Below, one piece after another: positions 7,463 to 13,531 of a stretch of DNA of 16,129 bases (positions are counted from its first letter, which is position 1; every line of letters begins with the position of its first letter). The notes under the pieces were generated by a model. The model saw only the letters and a list, made by a program, of their open reading frames with translations, made no database searches and had not been told where the DNA came from. Source of the DNA: Saprospiraceae bacterium (GTDB lineage Bacteria > Bacteroidota > Bacteroidia > Chitinophagales > Saprospiraceae); contig JADZBJ010000132.1 in the NCBI GenBank assembly GCA_020852155.1, positions 1 through 16,129 of the forward strand, read 5' to 3'. The position numbers were made by a program, and so were the translations under genes.

Positions 7463-8419
7463 ATGAACATCAACAACATACAATCCTCTGGCAACCGCGC
7501 TACCCGCGAAGGTTTCGGACAAGGCTTGCTCGAAGCGGGCCGTCAACATCCTGACGTGGTCGCGCTGACTGCCGACCTCATGGAAAGCCTGCAAATGCAG
7601 CATTTCCAGAAAGAATTTCCAGAACGCTTTTTTCAGGTCGGTATCGCCGAAGCCAATATGATGGGCATCGCTGCGGGGCTGGCCACTGCCGGAAAAATTC
7701 CGTTCACGGGCACCTTCGCCAATTTCAGCACAGGCCGCGTGTACGACCAAATCCGTCAGAGCATTGCCTACTCGCATAAAAATGTCAAAATCTGCGCTTC
7801 GCACGCCGGCGTTACCCTGGGTGAAGACGGCGCAACGCACCAGATTCTGGAAGACATCGGTATGATGCGTATGCTGCCCGGCATGACCGTCATCAATCCC
7901 TGCGATTACGAACAAACGCGCCTGGCCACCCTGGCCATCGCCGAACACTACGGGCCTGTTTATCTCCGCTTCGGCCGCCCGGCCTGGCCGATGTTTACCG
8001 AAGGCATGAAATTTCAGATCGGCAAGGCCCTGCACCTCGCCAAAGGCAGCGACCTGACCATTTTTGCCACAGGGCACCTGGTCTGGACGAGCATCGAAGC
8101 CGCCAAAGAACTGGCCGCTCAAGGCATCAGCTGCGAGGTCATCAATATCCACACGATCAAGCCGCTGGACGACGAGGCGATCCTGGATTCAGTCAGTAAG
8201 ACGCGCGCCGTTGTGGTCGCCGAAGAACATCAGCGCAATGGCGGCCTCGGCGACGCTATCGCTAATTTGCTGTCGCAAAAAATGCCCGTTCCGATTGAAT
8301 ACGTGGGCGTGAACGATCAATTCGGTGAAAGCGGCAAGCCAGCCGAACTACTCGAAAAATATGGTTTGGGTAAAAAAGATATTCTCTGGGCGGTTAAGGA
8401 CTTGCTGGAGCGTAAATAG
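7463..8419 (+). CDS. Transketolase, C-terminal subunit (PYR domain plus transketolase C-terminal domain)
   Basis: From the ATG at 7463 the protein has 318 residues, matching the C-terminal half in organisms where transketolase is split into two polypeptides. The PYR domain covers about 11-175. VGIAEANMMGIAAG at 59-72 carries Glu63, the residue that activates the thiamine diphosphate aminopyrimidine ring, and LGEDGATHQ at 119-127 is a family signature. The C-terminal domain follows at about 190-315. The diphosphate-binding N-terminal subunit is absent here, and the neighbour upstream is corA, so the partner must be encoded elsewhere. The complex would transfer two-carbon ketol units in the cytoplasmic pentose phosphate pathway. 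DXP synthase and pyruvate dehydrogenase E1-beta share this fold, but the sequence resembles transketolase. It is probably cotranscribed with the next two genes. Confidence 0.88.
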   Translation: MNINNIQSSGNRATREGFGQGLLEAGRQHPDVVALTADLMESLQMQHFQKEFPERFFQVGIAEANMMGIAAGLATAGKIPFTGTFANFSTGRVYDQIRQSIAYSHKNVKICASHAGVTLGEDGATHQILEDIGMMRMLPGMTVINPCDYEQTRLATLAIAEHYGPVYLRFGRPAWPMFTEGMKFQIGKALHLAKGSDLTIFATGHLVWTSIEAAKELAAQGISCEVINIHTIKPLDDEAILDSVSKTRAVVVAEEHQRNGGLGDAIANLLSQKMPVPIEYVGVNDQFGESGKPAELLEKYGLGKKDILWAVKDLLERK

Positions 8420-8456
8420 GATCAGGATTATAATACTCACTCAAAATTTGCTCACC

Positions 8457-9098
8457 GTGAAAAAGCATATTCTTTTACTGGCTTTATTCCAGATAACACT
8501 GGTTGCCCTTGTTCATGCTCAACCGCGATTCCGCGGGGGAATTGTCGCTGGCTTGAGCGCCTCACAAATTGATGGCGACGAATCAGCCCGTTACAACAAA
8601 CTCGGATTTGTCGGCGGCTTGAGGGTCATCGGCCGATTGAAACAACGCACGGAAGCCAGTATCGAATTTTTGTATGCACAGCGCGGCTCTCAAACCGAAT
8701 TGATTAAAGATCAAGCCAATCCTTACGGTTTTTCATTGAGTATGAATTACGTCGAGGTGCCGCTCCAATGGCATTACAAGGATTGGCTCGTGGAAGGCGA
8801 AGGCGACGACGAAGACTACTACAAGGTTTCGTTTAATGCCGGTTTGTCTTATGCGCGTTTTATTGGCTACAAAGACCGCGATTATTACTGGACTGGGCTT
8901 GTGCCGGATTACATCAATAAAAACGATGTGAGCATGTTGCTGGGAGCCAATTTTTTCGCCAATCGCCATATAGGTTTCACGTTCCGTTATGTGCGTAGCC
9001 TTACGTTCATGTACGACCCGCGCGACTTCGCCAATCCGCCATACAGAAAGGGCTGGCTGGGCCATTGCCTCTATTTTCAGACTGTTTATTTACTGTAA
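8457..9098 (+). CDS. Outer-membrane beta-barrel protein, PorT-like family
   Basis: From the GTG at 8457 the protein has 213 residues and starts with a signal peptide, KK followed by a hydrophobic run ending in VHAQ at about 22. The frame continues upstream to 8325, but that part overlaps tktC in another frame. The mature protein opens with GGIVAGLSASQIDGDE and GFVGGLRV, the pattern of the Bacteroidota outer-membrane barrel family that includes PorT (PF13568-like). Alternating aromatic strands follow, with an acidic loop (EGEGDDEDYY), and it ends in FQTVYLL. A role in transport or assembly is unknown. It lies 37 nt after tktC, and its TAA shares one base with the ATG of the following threonine aldolase gene, so translation of the two may be coupled. 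Confidence 0.78.
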   Translation: MKKHILLLALFQITLVALVHAQPRFRGGIVAGLSASQIDGDESARYNKLGFVGGLRVIGRLKQRTEASIEFLYAQRGSQTELIKDQANPYGFSLSMNYVEVPLQWHYKDWLVEGEGDDEDYYKVSFNAGLSYARFIGYKDRDYYWTGLVPDYINKNDVSMLLGANFFANRHIGFTFRYVRSLTFMYDPRDFANPPYRKGWLGHCLYFQTVYLL

Positions 9099-10114
9099 TG
9101 ATGGTCAATCTGATTTCCGATACGGTTACGAAACCAACCGAGGGCATGCTGCGTGCCATGTGGGCCGCCGAGGTCGGCGACGATGTTTTTCGCGAAGACC
9201 CCACCATTCGCCATTTGGAAGAAAAAGCGGCAGCCTTATTCGGCCACGAAGCCGCCGTGTTTTGTCCAAGTGGTACGATGACCAACCAGATTGCCATCAA
9301 AGTGCATACGCGCCCGCTGGATGAAGTGATTTGTGATGAAATGAGCCATATTTTCCAGTATGAAGTGGCTGGTTATGCTTTTCACTCTGGCGTAGGGGTC
9401 AACCTGATTCGCACCGAAAACGGCATCCTGAATGCTCAACAAGTGGAGGCGGCCATCAAGCCGCGTTACGATTGGCTGCCTGTCAGCAAATTAGTGGTGC
9501 TGGAAAATACCTGCAACAAAGGCGGCGGCAGTATTTATGCTATTGAAGCCATTCGGGCAATTCGACAGATGTGCCTGCGTCGCGGTTTGGCCATGCACCT
9601 CGACGGCGCACGTATATTCAATGCGCTGGTCGAAACCGGAGATTCCACGACCGACATCGGCGCGGAGTTTGACAGCATCAGCGTTTGCCTGAGCAAAGGA
9701 CTGGGCGCTCCGGTGGGTTCGTTATTGATCGGCAGTCAGGATTTTATCGCCGAAGCGCGCCGCGTGCGCAAGGTAATGGGCGGCAGTATGCGCCAGGCTG
9801 GCTACCTGGCCGCTGCGGGCATTTACGCCCTGGATCATCACGTAGAGCGTCTGCGCGAAGACCATCAACACGCGCATTTGCTGGCCGATGCCCTGCAAGA
9901 CCTTGACTGGGTGGCCGGAATTCGGAAGGTGGAAACCAACATCGTTATTTTTGACCTGAAAGGCGATCTGATGGCAGCGTCAGTGCTGGAAAATTTATCC
10001 AAAAAAGGTGTCAAAGCCAGTGCTTTCGGCCCGCAAACCATCCGTTTTGTCACCCACCTGGATGTCACAAGGGCCATGATAGACAATGCTATCACAGCCC
10101 TGCGAAGTCTCTAA
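9098..10114 (+). CDS. ltaE: Low-specificity L-threonine aldolase
   Basis: From the ATG at 9098 the protein has 338 residues (337 from the adjacent ATG at 9101) and starts MMVNLISDTVTKPT, the normal N-terminus. It is a fold-type I PLP enzyme splitting L-threonine or allo-threonine into glycine and acetaldehyde. Visible features are GDDVFREDPT at 28-37, the PLP-phosphate loop PSGTMTNQ at 57-64, His83, which stacks on the cofactor ring, MHLDGARIFNA at 167-177 with Asp169 and Arg172, SKGLGAPVGS at 199-208 with Schiff-base Lys200, and GGSMRQAG at 228-235. Members of this family often accept other beta-hydroxy amino acids. The longest frame starts 11 codons earlier inside the preceding barrel gene; I prefer the stop/start overlap TAATG. 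An AAATTTC repeat follows the stop codon directly. Confidence 0.93.
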   Translation: MMVNLISDTVTKPTEGMLRAMWAAEVGDDVFREDPTIRHLEEKAAALFGHEAAVFCPSGTMTNQIAIKVHTRPLDEVICDEMSHIFQYEVAGYAFHSGVGVNLIRTENGILNAQQVEAAIKPRYDWLPVSKLVVLENTCNKGGGSIYAIEAIRAIRQMCLRRGLAMHLDGARIFNALVETGDSTTDIGAEFDSISVCLSKGLGAPVGSLLIGSQDFIAEARRVRKVMGGSMRQAGYLAAAGIYALDHHVERLREDHQHAHLLADALQDLDWVAGIRKVETNIVIFDLKGDLMAASVLENLSKKGVKASAFGPQTIRFVTHLDVTRAMIDNAITALRSL

Positions 10115-10115
10115 T

Positions 10116-10210
10116 TTTTCAAATTTCAAATTTCAAATTTCAAATTTCAAATTTCAAATTGTATATTTTTTTTATTTGAAATTTCAAATCTCCAATTTGA
10201 AATTTGAAAA
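10116..10210. repeat. AAATTTC heptamer array forming an inverted repeat; likely bidirectional terminator
   Basis: Five exact AAATTTC heptamers run from 10121 to 10155, with partial units on both sides. A perfect 17-bp inverted repeat joins 10116-10132 to 10194-10210, and the internal segment 10174-10188 is also self-complementary, because GAAATTTC is itself a palindrome. Many alternative foldings are therefore possible. The array fills the whole 98-nt gap between the convergent threonine aldolase and vWA genes, and a poly-T tract lies at 10165-10173. A terminator for both genes is the natural inference. Confidence 0.8.
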
Positions 10211-10212
10211 GT

Positions 10213-11394
10213 TTAGTTGGGGAACACAAAGCCCTTGGTTTGAGCCTGTTCTACCACTGCATTAATTAAAACATTATCAAGCGTTTCGGTAGACGTGGCA
10301 TTTTTCGCTGATTCAGCCGCAATGTAACGGGCGATTTCCTTATCGAGATCAGCCAGTTCCTTGCGAATTGCGGTGCGTTCCTTGCTCAGGCGGTCAATTT
10401 CAGCCTGAATTTCGGTTTTGCTTTTTCCTTTCAGTTCCTGAGGCAATTCCTCCTCCTTGATTTTATCCACGAATTTTTCGTCCGCTTTGGCGGCATCCAC
10501 CATGTCCCAGTCTTCGTTGCGGTAGGTGCTTTTGGATTTGGCCACAGCGCGTTGTGTGGCATTTCCGGCGCTGTATAACGCGGCGTTTTTGTCTTGAGCC
10601 ACCTGACGCTCTTTTTTATCCATACCACTGCTGCCGTAGCCGATATAGGTCTTGTTAAGGCGTTCATTCAGTTCGCCCACTTTTGAATCATACGGTGTGC
10701 TGATGTGAACCACTTTTTTGCCGGTATCAATAATCAGGTATTTGCCTTTGCCGATCGTGGCGCCGTCCTGCCATTTGGTATTGACGCCTGTTTCGTAGTC
10801 GCCGCAGTGGATAGTGTTGATGATAATCCCGCGTTCGGCGGCCTGTTGGCAACTGGTGCGGTAGTCAATTTCGCCTTGTGTGAAGGGTTCATTTCCGGCG
10901 ATAACAATGATGCGCAACTGGTCGGCGCCATTGGTCCATTTCAGGCTGTCGAGGCTCGTCTTGATGACATGGCCGCAGTATTCATTGCCGCCATTGGTGC
11001 GCAACTGGAACAATTTTTCGGACAAGCCATCCAGGTCTGTGCTCATGGGCTGTACCTGGCGAATGAAGCCAGTTCGAGCGTCGAGGCCGTCGTTGCCGTA
11101 TTCATAAAGCGCGATTTCCAGGGTTGCGTTCTGATTTTGGCGCTGTGCATCAGCCAGTCGGTTGACCATTTTCCAGAGTTGGGCCTTGGCCTGATCAATG
11201 AGGCCATCCATGCTGTTGGATGTATCCAGCAGCAGCGCCACCTGAATGCTGTTTTGGGCAGCAGCATGGCCGACGGTTGAGGGTTGAAGACCGGCGGCCG
11301 AGGGTAAAGGGCTGAGGGTGGAAGGGTGAGGAAGTTTGGAAGCGGTATTGAGGTTAAAGAAGAAAAGGGCAGTCAAGAGCATTTTCAAAAACAT
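10213..11394 (-). CDS. Exported von Willebrand factor A domain protein
   Basis: This 393-residue protein has an N-terminal hydrophobic stretch (MLLTALFFFNL, residues 5-15), probably a signal peptide. A proline/serine-rich linker (about 19-45) is encoded by a simple repeat. The vWA domain runs from about 48 to 235. The MIDAS motif DTSNSM is at 57-62 (Asp57, Ser59, Ser61). The usual distal T-D-G is replaced by AGNEPF at 166-171, so metal binding may be altered. NGGNEYCG at 134-141 is a recognisable motif of this Bacteroidota vWA group. The C-terminal part (about 325-362) is a charged coiled coil with no membrane helix after it, so the protein is probably periplasmic or secreted. Cleavage could be after NTA (18) or after AAA (46). 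The function is unknown; adhesion or complex assembly is typical of the fold. Confidence 0.82.
   Translation of the reverse strand: MFLKMLLTALFFFNLNTASKLPHPSTLSPLPSAAGLQPSTVGHAAAQNSIQVALLLDTSNSMDGLIDQAKAQLWKMVNRLADAQRQNQNATLEIALYEYGNDGLDARTGFIRQVQPMSTDLDGLSEKLFQLRTNGGNEYCGHVIKTSLDSLKWTNGADQLRIIVIAGNEPFTQGEIDYRTSCQQAAERGIIINTIHCGDYETGVNTKWQDGATIGKGKYLIIDTGKKVVHISTPYDSKVGELNERLNKTYIGYGSSGMDKKERQVAQDKNAALYSAGNATQRAVAKSKSTYRNEDWDMVDAAKADEKFVDKIKEEELPQELKGKSKTEIQAEIDRLSKERTAIRKELADLDKEIARYIAAESAKNATSTETLDNVLINAVVEQAQTKGFVFPN
11266..11340 (-). repeat. CCCTC-type simple repeat inside the vWA gene
   Basis: On the minus strand this stretch carries repeated CACCCTT, CACCCTC, TACCCTC and AACCCTC words, plus a GGCCGCCGG block. 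It encodes roughly residues 19-43, a Pro/Ser/Leu linker between the hydrophobic core of the signal peptide and AAAQ, where the vWA domain begins. It resembles the intergenic simple repeats of this window more than coding sequence, which suggests an in-frame repeat insertion (inference). Confidence 0.55.
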
Positions 11395-11511
11395 GGCGTA
11401 GTGATTTTTTAGTACGAATGATACGAAAACGCCTTGGATGCCGCTTTAAGGTCAAATTGCATAAAGTGCCCTGAATTTTAACATTTGCGGAGCATGAGGA
11501 TGAAAATTTGT

Positions 11512-11547
11512 AAATCCTCAAAATCAGAAAAATCAAGTAAATCCTGA
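11512..11547. repeat. Four tandem 9-nt units AAATCnnnn
   Basis: AAATC recurs at exactly 9-nt spacing: 11512, 11521, 11530 and 11539, giving four units. The first and last units are nearly identical (AAATCCTCA, AAATCCTGA). The array runs directly into the left arm of the 76-nt hairpin that follows. It lies in the 260-nt divergent spacer 11395-11654 between the vWA gene and rimP; the remaining part, 11395-11511, shows only a GAGGAT/ATCCTC 6-bp pair. Confidence 0.7.
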
Positions 11548-11622
11548 GCGGTTGTTTAAATTTCCCTGCTGGATTCAAAAAGATGCCTTTTTGACCCAGT
11601 GAGGGAATTTTGAACAACCGCT
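11547..11622. other. 76-nt composite hairpin upstream of rimP
   Basis: The outer arms 11547-11567 and 11602-11622 are complementary at 19 of 21 positions, with one of the exceptions a U-G pair. Inside, CTGG (11569-11572) pairs with CCAG (11596-11599), and TCAAAAAG (11575-11582) pairs exactly with CTTTTTGA (11587-11594) around the loop ATGC. The whole forms one nearly continuous stem. It sits between divergently transcribed genes, where no terminator is needed, so a regulatory RNA, a protein-binding site or a small repeat element are all possible. Confidence 0.7.
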
Positions 11623-11626
11623 GAAC

Positions 11627-11634
11627 TACCTTTG
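11627..11634 (+). promoter_or_regulatory. Putative -7 promoter box for rimP (TACCTTTG)
   Basis: TACCTTTG matches TAnnTTTG and is identical to the box before rpiB. Transcription would start about 11640, leaving a leader of about 15 nt before the ATG at 11655. No -33 TTTG at proper spacing was found; the region where it should lie is the right arm of the preceding hairpin, and the nearest TTTG (11609-11612) is only 14 nt away. Confidence 0.5.
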
Positions 11635-11654
11635 CACGAACGAATTTCCCTTAC

Positions 11655-12143
11655 ATGTCAGAAATCTCCATTGCCGAGCGAATCAACGATTTGCTTGAAG
11701 AAAAATACCGCACCGACGAAATGTTCGCCGACTGCTACACCGTAGAAGTTGAACTCAAACCCAACCAGCGACTGTATGTTTTTGCAGACAGTGATTCGGG
11801 TATGAGTTTTGAAAAATGCCAAAAACTCAGCCGTTACCTCGAAAGTTTCATTGATACCAATGGCTGGCTCGGCGAAAAATACGTCCTGGAAGTCAGCAGC
11901 CCCGGCATCGGACGGCCCTTGAAATTCCCGCGCCAATACAAGAAAAACATCGGGCGCACGCTGGCTGTCAGCACCACTGCCGGAGAAAACCACACTGCCA
12001 CCCTCGCAGAAGCCACCGACGAGCACATTATGCTCACACAAACAGTGGTGGAAAAAATTGAAAAAAAGAAGGTCGAACGTGTCATCGAAACGACCATCCC
12101 TTACGCCAGCATTCAGAAAGCCGTCGTTAAACTGGCTTTTTGA
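11655..12143 (+). CDS. rimP: Ribosome maturation factor RimP
   Basis: This 162-residue protein has normal RimP length. The cytoplasmic factor helps mature the 30S ribosomal subunit. The N-terminal alpha/beta domain (about 1-90) has YVFADSDSGMSFEKCQKLSR at 41-60 and ends with the family hallmark LEVSSPGIGRPL at 78-89. The C-terminal SH3-like domain follows (about 92-162) with FPRQYKKNIGR at its start and a charged EKIEKKKVER stretch. In most Bacteroidota and many other bacteria rimP is followed by nusA and infB; here a long hairpin and a dehydrogenase gene follow instead. A TACCTTTG promoter box lies just upstream. Confidence 0.9.
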   Translation: MSEISIAERINDLLEEKYRTDEMFADCYTVEVELKPNQRLYVFADSDSGMSFEKCQKLSRYLESFIDTNGWLGEKYVLEVSSPGIGRPLKFPRQYKKNIGRTLAVSTTAGENHTATLAEATDEHIMLTQTVVEKIEKKKVERVIETTIPYASIQKAVVKLAF

Positions 12144-12153
12144 AGGTTGGTTA

Positions 12154-12238
12154 TTTGTTGAGTTGGTTATTTGGTTATTGTTGAATGATGAAAACAAATA
12201 ACCAGTTCAACAAATAACCAAATAACCAATTCAACAAA
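12154..12238. repeat. Long inverted repeat of TTGTTGAATTGGTTATT words after rimP; possible terminator
   Basis: The left arm 12154-12185 (32 nt) pairs with the right arm 12206-12238 (33 nt) throughout, apart from one bulged base and one G-T pair, around a 20-nt loop. The arms repeat the same 16-nt word family found at 3373-3404. It begins 10 nt after the rimP stop and ends 13 nt before the ATG of the dehydrogenase gene. It would block or reduce read-through from rimP, and I saw no TAnnTTTG promoter between it and the next gene. Confidence 0.82.
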
Positions 12239-12251
12239 AATCCACTCACCC

Positions 12252-12962
12252 ATGAGCAACAAAACAGCCGTCGTAACTGGCGCAACCAAGGGCCTGGGTC
12301 GGGCCATTGCCGAAATTCTGGCCGAAAATGGTTTCGACCTGTGTGTTTGCGCCCGCACCGAGCGCGATCTCGAAGCCATGCAAACCGACTGGCAGCAACA
12401 ATTCCCGGCGGTGCGGCTCCACACCTTTCCGGTGGATGTGAGTAAAAAACACGAGGTGGTGGAGTTCGGGAAATTCATTCGAAACACATGGCCCCATCTG
12501 GATATTTTGGTCAACAACGCCGGTATTTACCTGCCGGGCCTAGTCACTGAAGAACGGGAAGGAACGCTGGAAACGCTGCTCGAAACCAACCTCATGAGCG
12601 CCTATCACCTCACCAGAGGAGTTTTATCCATGATGCTGGAGCGCCGTAGCGGCCACATTTTCAACATGTGCAGTATCGCCAGCTTATTTGCTTATCCGAA
12701 CGGCGGGTCGTACAGTATTTCAAAATTTGCCCTGCTGGGTTTTTCAAAAGCCCTGCGGGAAGAACTCAAAACCAAAGGCATCCGCGTCACCAGCCTGATG
12801 CCCGGCGCGGCCTGGTCTGACTCCTGGAGCGGCGTTGATCTGCCGCAGGAGCGACTCATGCAGGCCAGCGACGTCGCCAAAGCGCTCTGGGGCTGCTATT
12901 TGTTATCCGATTCCGCCGTCGTGGAAGACATCGTTTTACGCCCTCAATTAGGCGATTTATAA
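12252..12962 (+). CDS. Short-chain dehydrogenase/reductase (SDR family)
   Basis: This 236-residue protein is a classical SDR oxidoreductase of usual length. The Rossmann nucleotide-binding motif TGATKGLG is at 9-16, and CARTERDLE at 33-41 has Arg35 where NADPH-preferring enzymes carry a basic residue, so NADPH is likely. NNAG is at 88-91, and the catalytic tetrad is Asn113, Ser141, Tyr154 and Lys158 (YSISK). The C-terminus has the LMPGAAWSD substrate loop. It resembles 3-ketoacyl-ACP reductase-like and sepiapterin-reductase-like members, but the substrate cannot be deduced. It lies only 20 nt before purE and is probably cotranscribed with it. The ATG at 12252 follows the post-rimP hairpin. 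Confidence 0.88.
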   Translation: MSNKTAVVTGATKGLGRAIAEILAENGFDLCVCARTERDLEAMQTDWQQQFPAVRLHTFPVDVSKKHEVVEFGKFIRNTWPHLDILVNNAGIYLPGLVTEEREGTLETLLETNLMSAYHLTRGVLSMMLERRSGHIFNMCSIASLFAYPNGGSYSISKFALLGFSKALREELKTKGIRVTSLMPGAAWSDSWSGVDLPQERLMQASDVAKALWGCYLLSDSAVVEDIVLRPQLGDL

Positions 12963-12982
12963 CCTACAATTATTTCCACAAC

Positions 12983-13471
12983 ATGGTTGCCATCATTATG
13001 GGCTCCGACTCCGATTTGCCAGTGATGCAAAAAGCAGCGGACATCCTCACCGATTTGAAAGTACCTTTTGAAATGACCATTGTGTCGGCACACCGCACGC
13101 CGCAACGGTTGTTCGATTTTGCGGCTCAGGCACATACACGCGGCATTCGCGTGGTGATTGCCGGTGCTGGCGGCGCGGCGCATCTGCCGGGTATGGTGGC
13201 AGCTATTTCGCCGCTCCCGGTGATCGGCGTACCCGTCAAATCGAGCAATTCCATTGATGGCTGGGATAGTATTTTGAGCATCCTGCAAATGCCGGAAGGC
13301 GTTCCGGTGGCGACTGTGGCCTTGAATGCCGCGCGCAATGCCGGTATTCTGGCGGCGCAAATGCTGGCAACATCAGATGCCGATCTGTTGCAACGTATTG
13401 CGGATTTCAAGAAAAATCTTGAAAAAATCGTACTGGAAAAAGCGGCTAAAATGGACAGGAAACCCGGATAA
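12983..13471 (+). CDS. purE: N5-carboxyaminoimidazole ribonucleotide mutase (class I PurE)
   Basis: This 162-residue cytoplasmic enzyme of de novo purine synthesis moves the carboxyl group of N5-CAIR to give CAIR. Visible motifs are MGSDSDLP at 6-13, SAHRTP at 35-40 with catalytic His37, GAGGAAHLPGM at 61-71, GVPVKSSNSIDGWDSILSI with QMPEGVPVAT at about 82-111, and ARNAGILAA at 117-125. Its length and motifs fit class I PurE, which works with PurK; purK is not adjacent. The preceding gene is a short-chain dehydrogenase 20 nt upstream. The gene is convergent with the membrane protein gene downstream, with 60 nt between stop codons. Confidence 0.95.
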   Translation: MVAIIMGSDSDLPVMQKAADILTDLKVPFEMTIVSAHRTPQRLFDFAAQAHTRGIRVVIAGAGGAAHLPGMVAAISPLPVIGVPVKSSNSIDGWDSILSILQMPEGVPVATVALNAARNAGILAAQMLATSDADLLQRIADFKKNLEKIVLEKAAKMDRKPG

Positions 13472-13475
13472 GTGA

Positions 13476-13508
13476 TTTTGAAGATTTACAGACGCGAGTC
13501 TTTCAAAA
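13476..13508. terminator. Weak AT-rich hairpin between convergent purE and the SpoIIM-family gene
   Basis: TTTTGAAGA at 13476-13484 pairs with TCTTTCAAAA at 13499-13508 with one bulged base, around a 14-nt loop. It fills the middle of the 60-nt gap between the two stop codons. The stem is short and AT-only, so its role as a bidirectional terminator is a guess from position. Confidence 0.3.
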
Positions 13509-13531
13509 CCACTTTGGGTTGACGATAAAAC

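Noticed and set aside
732..10114. A pentose phosphate gene cluster (rpiB and transketolase subunit)
   Set aside because: They are over 6 kb apart with unrelated and opposite-strand genes between them, so this is probably coincidence.
10116..10160. CRISPR-like array
   Set aside because: The units are contiguous 7-mers with no spacers, and no cas genes are present.
11658..12197. 179-residue Phe-rich frame antisense to rimP
   Set aside because: rimP motifs are unambiguous on the plus strand, and the antisense frame starts inside the inverted repeat after rimP.
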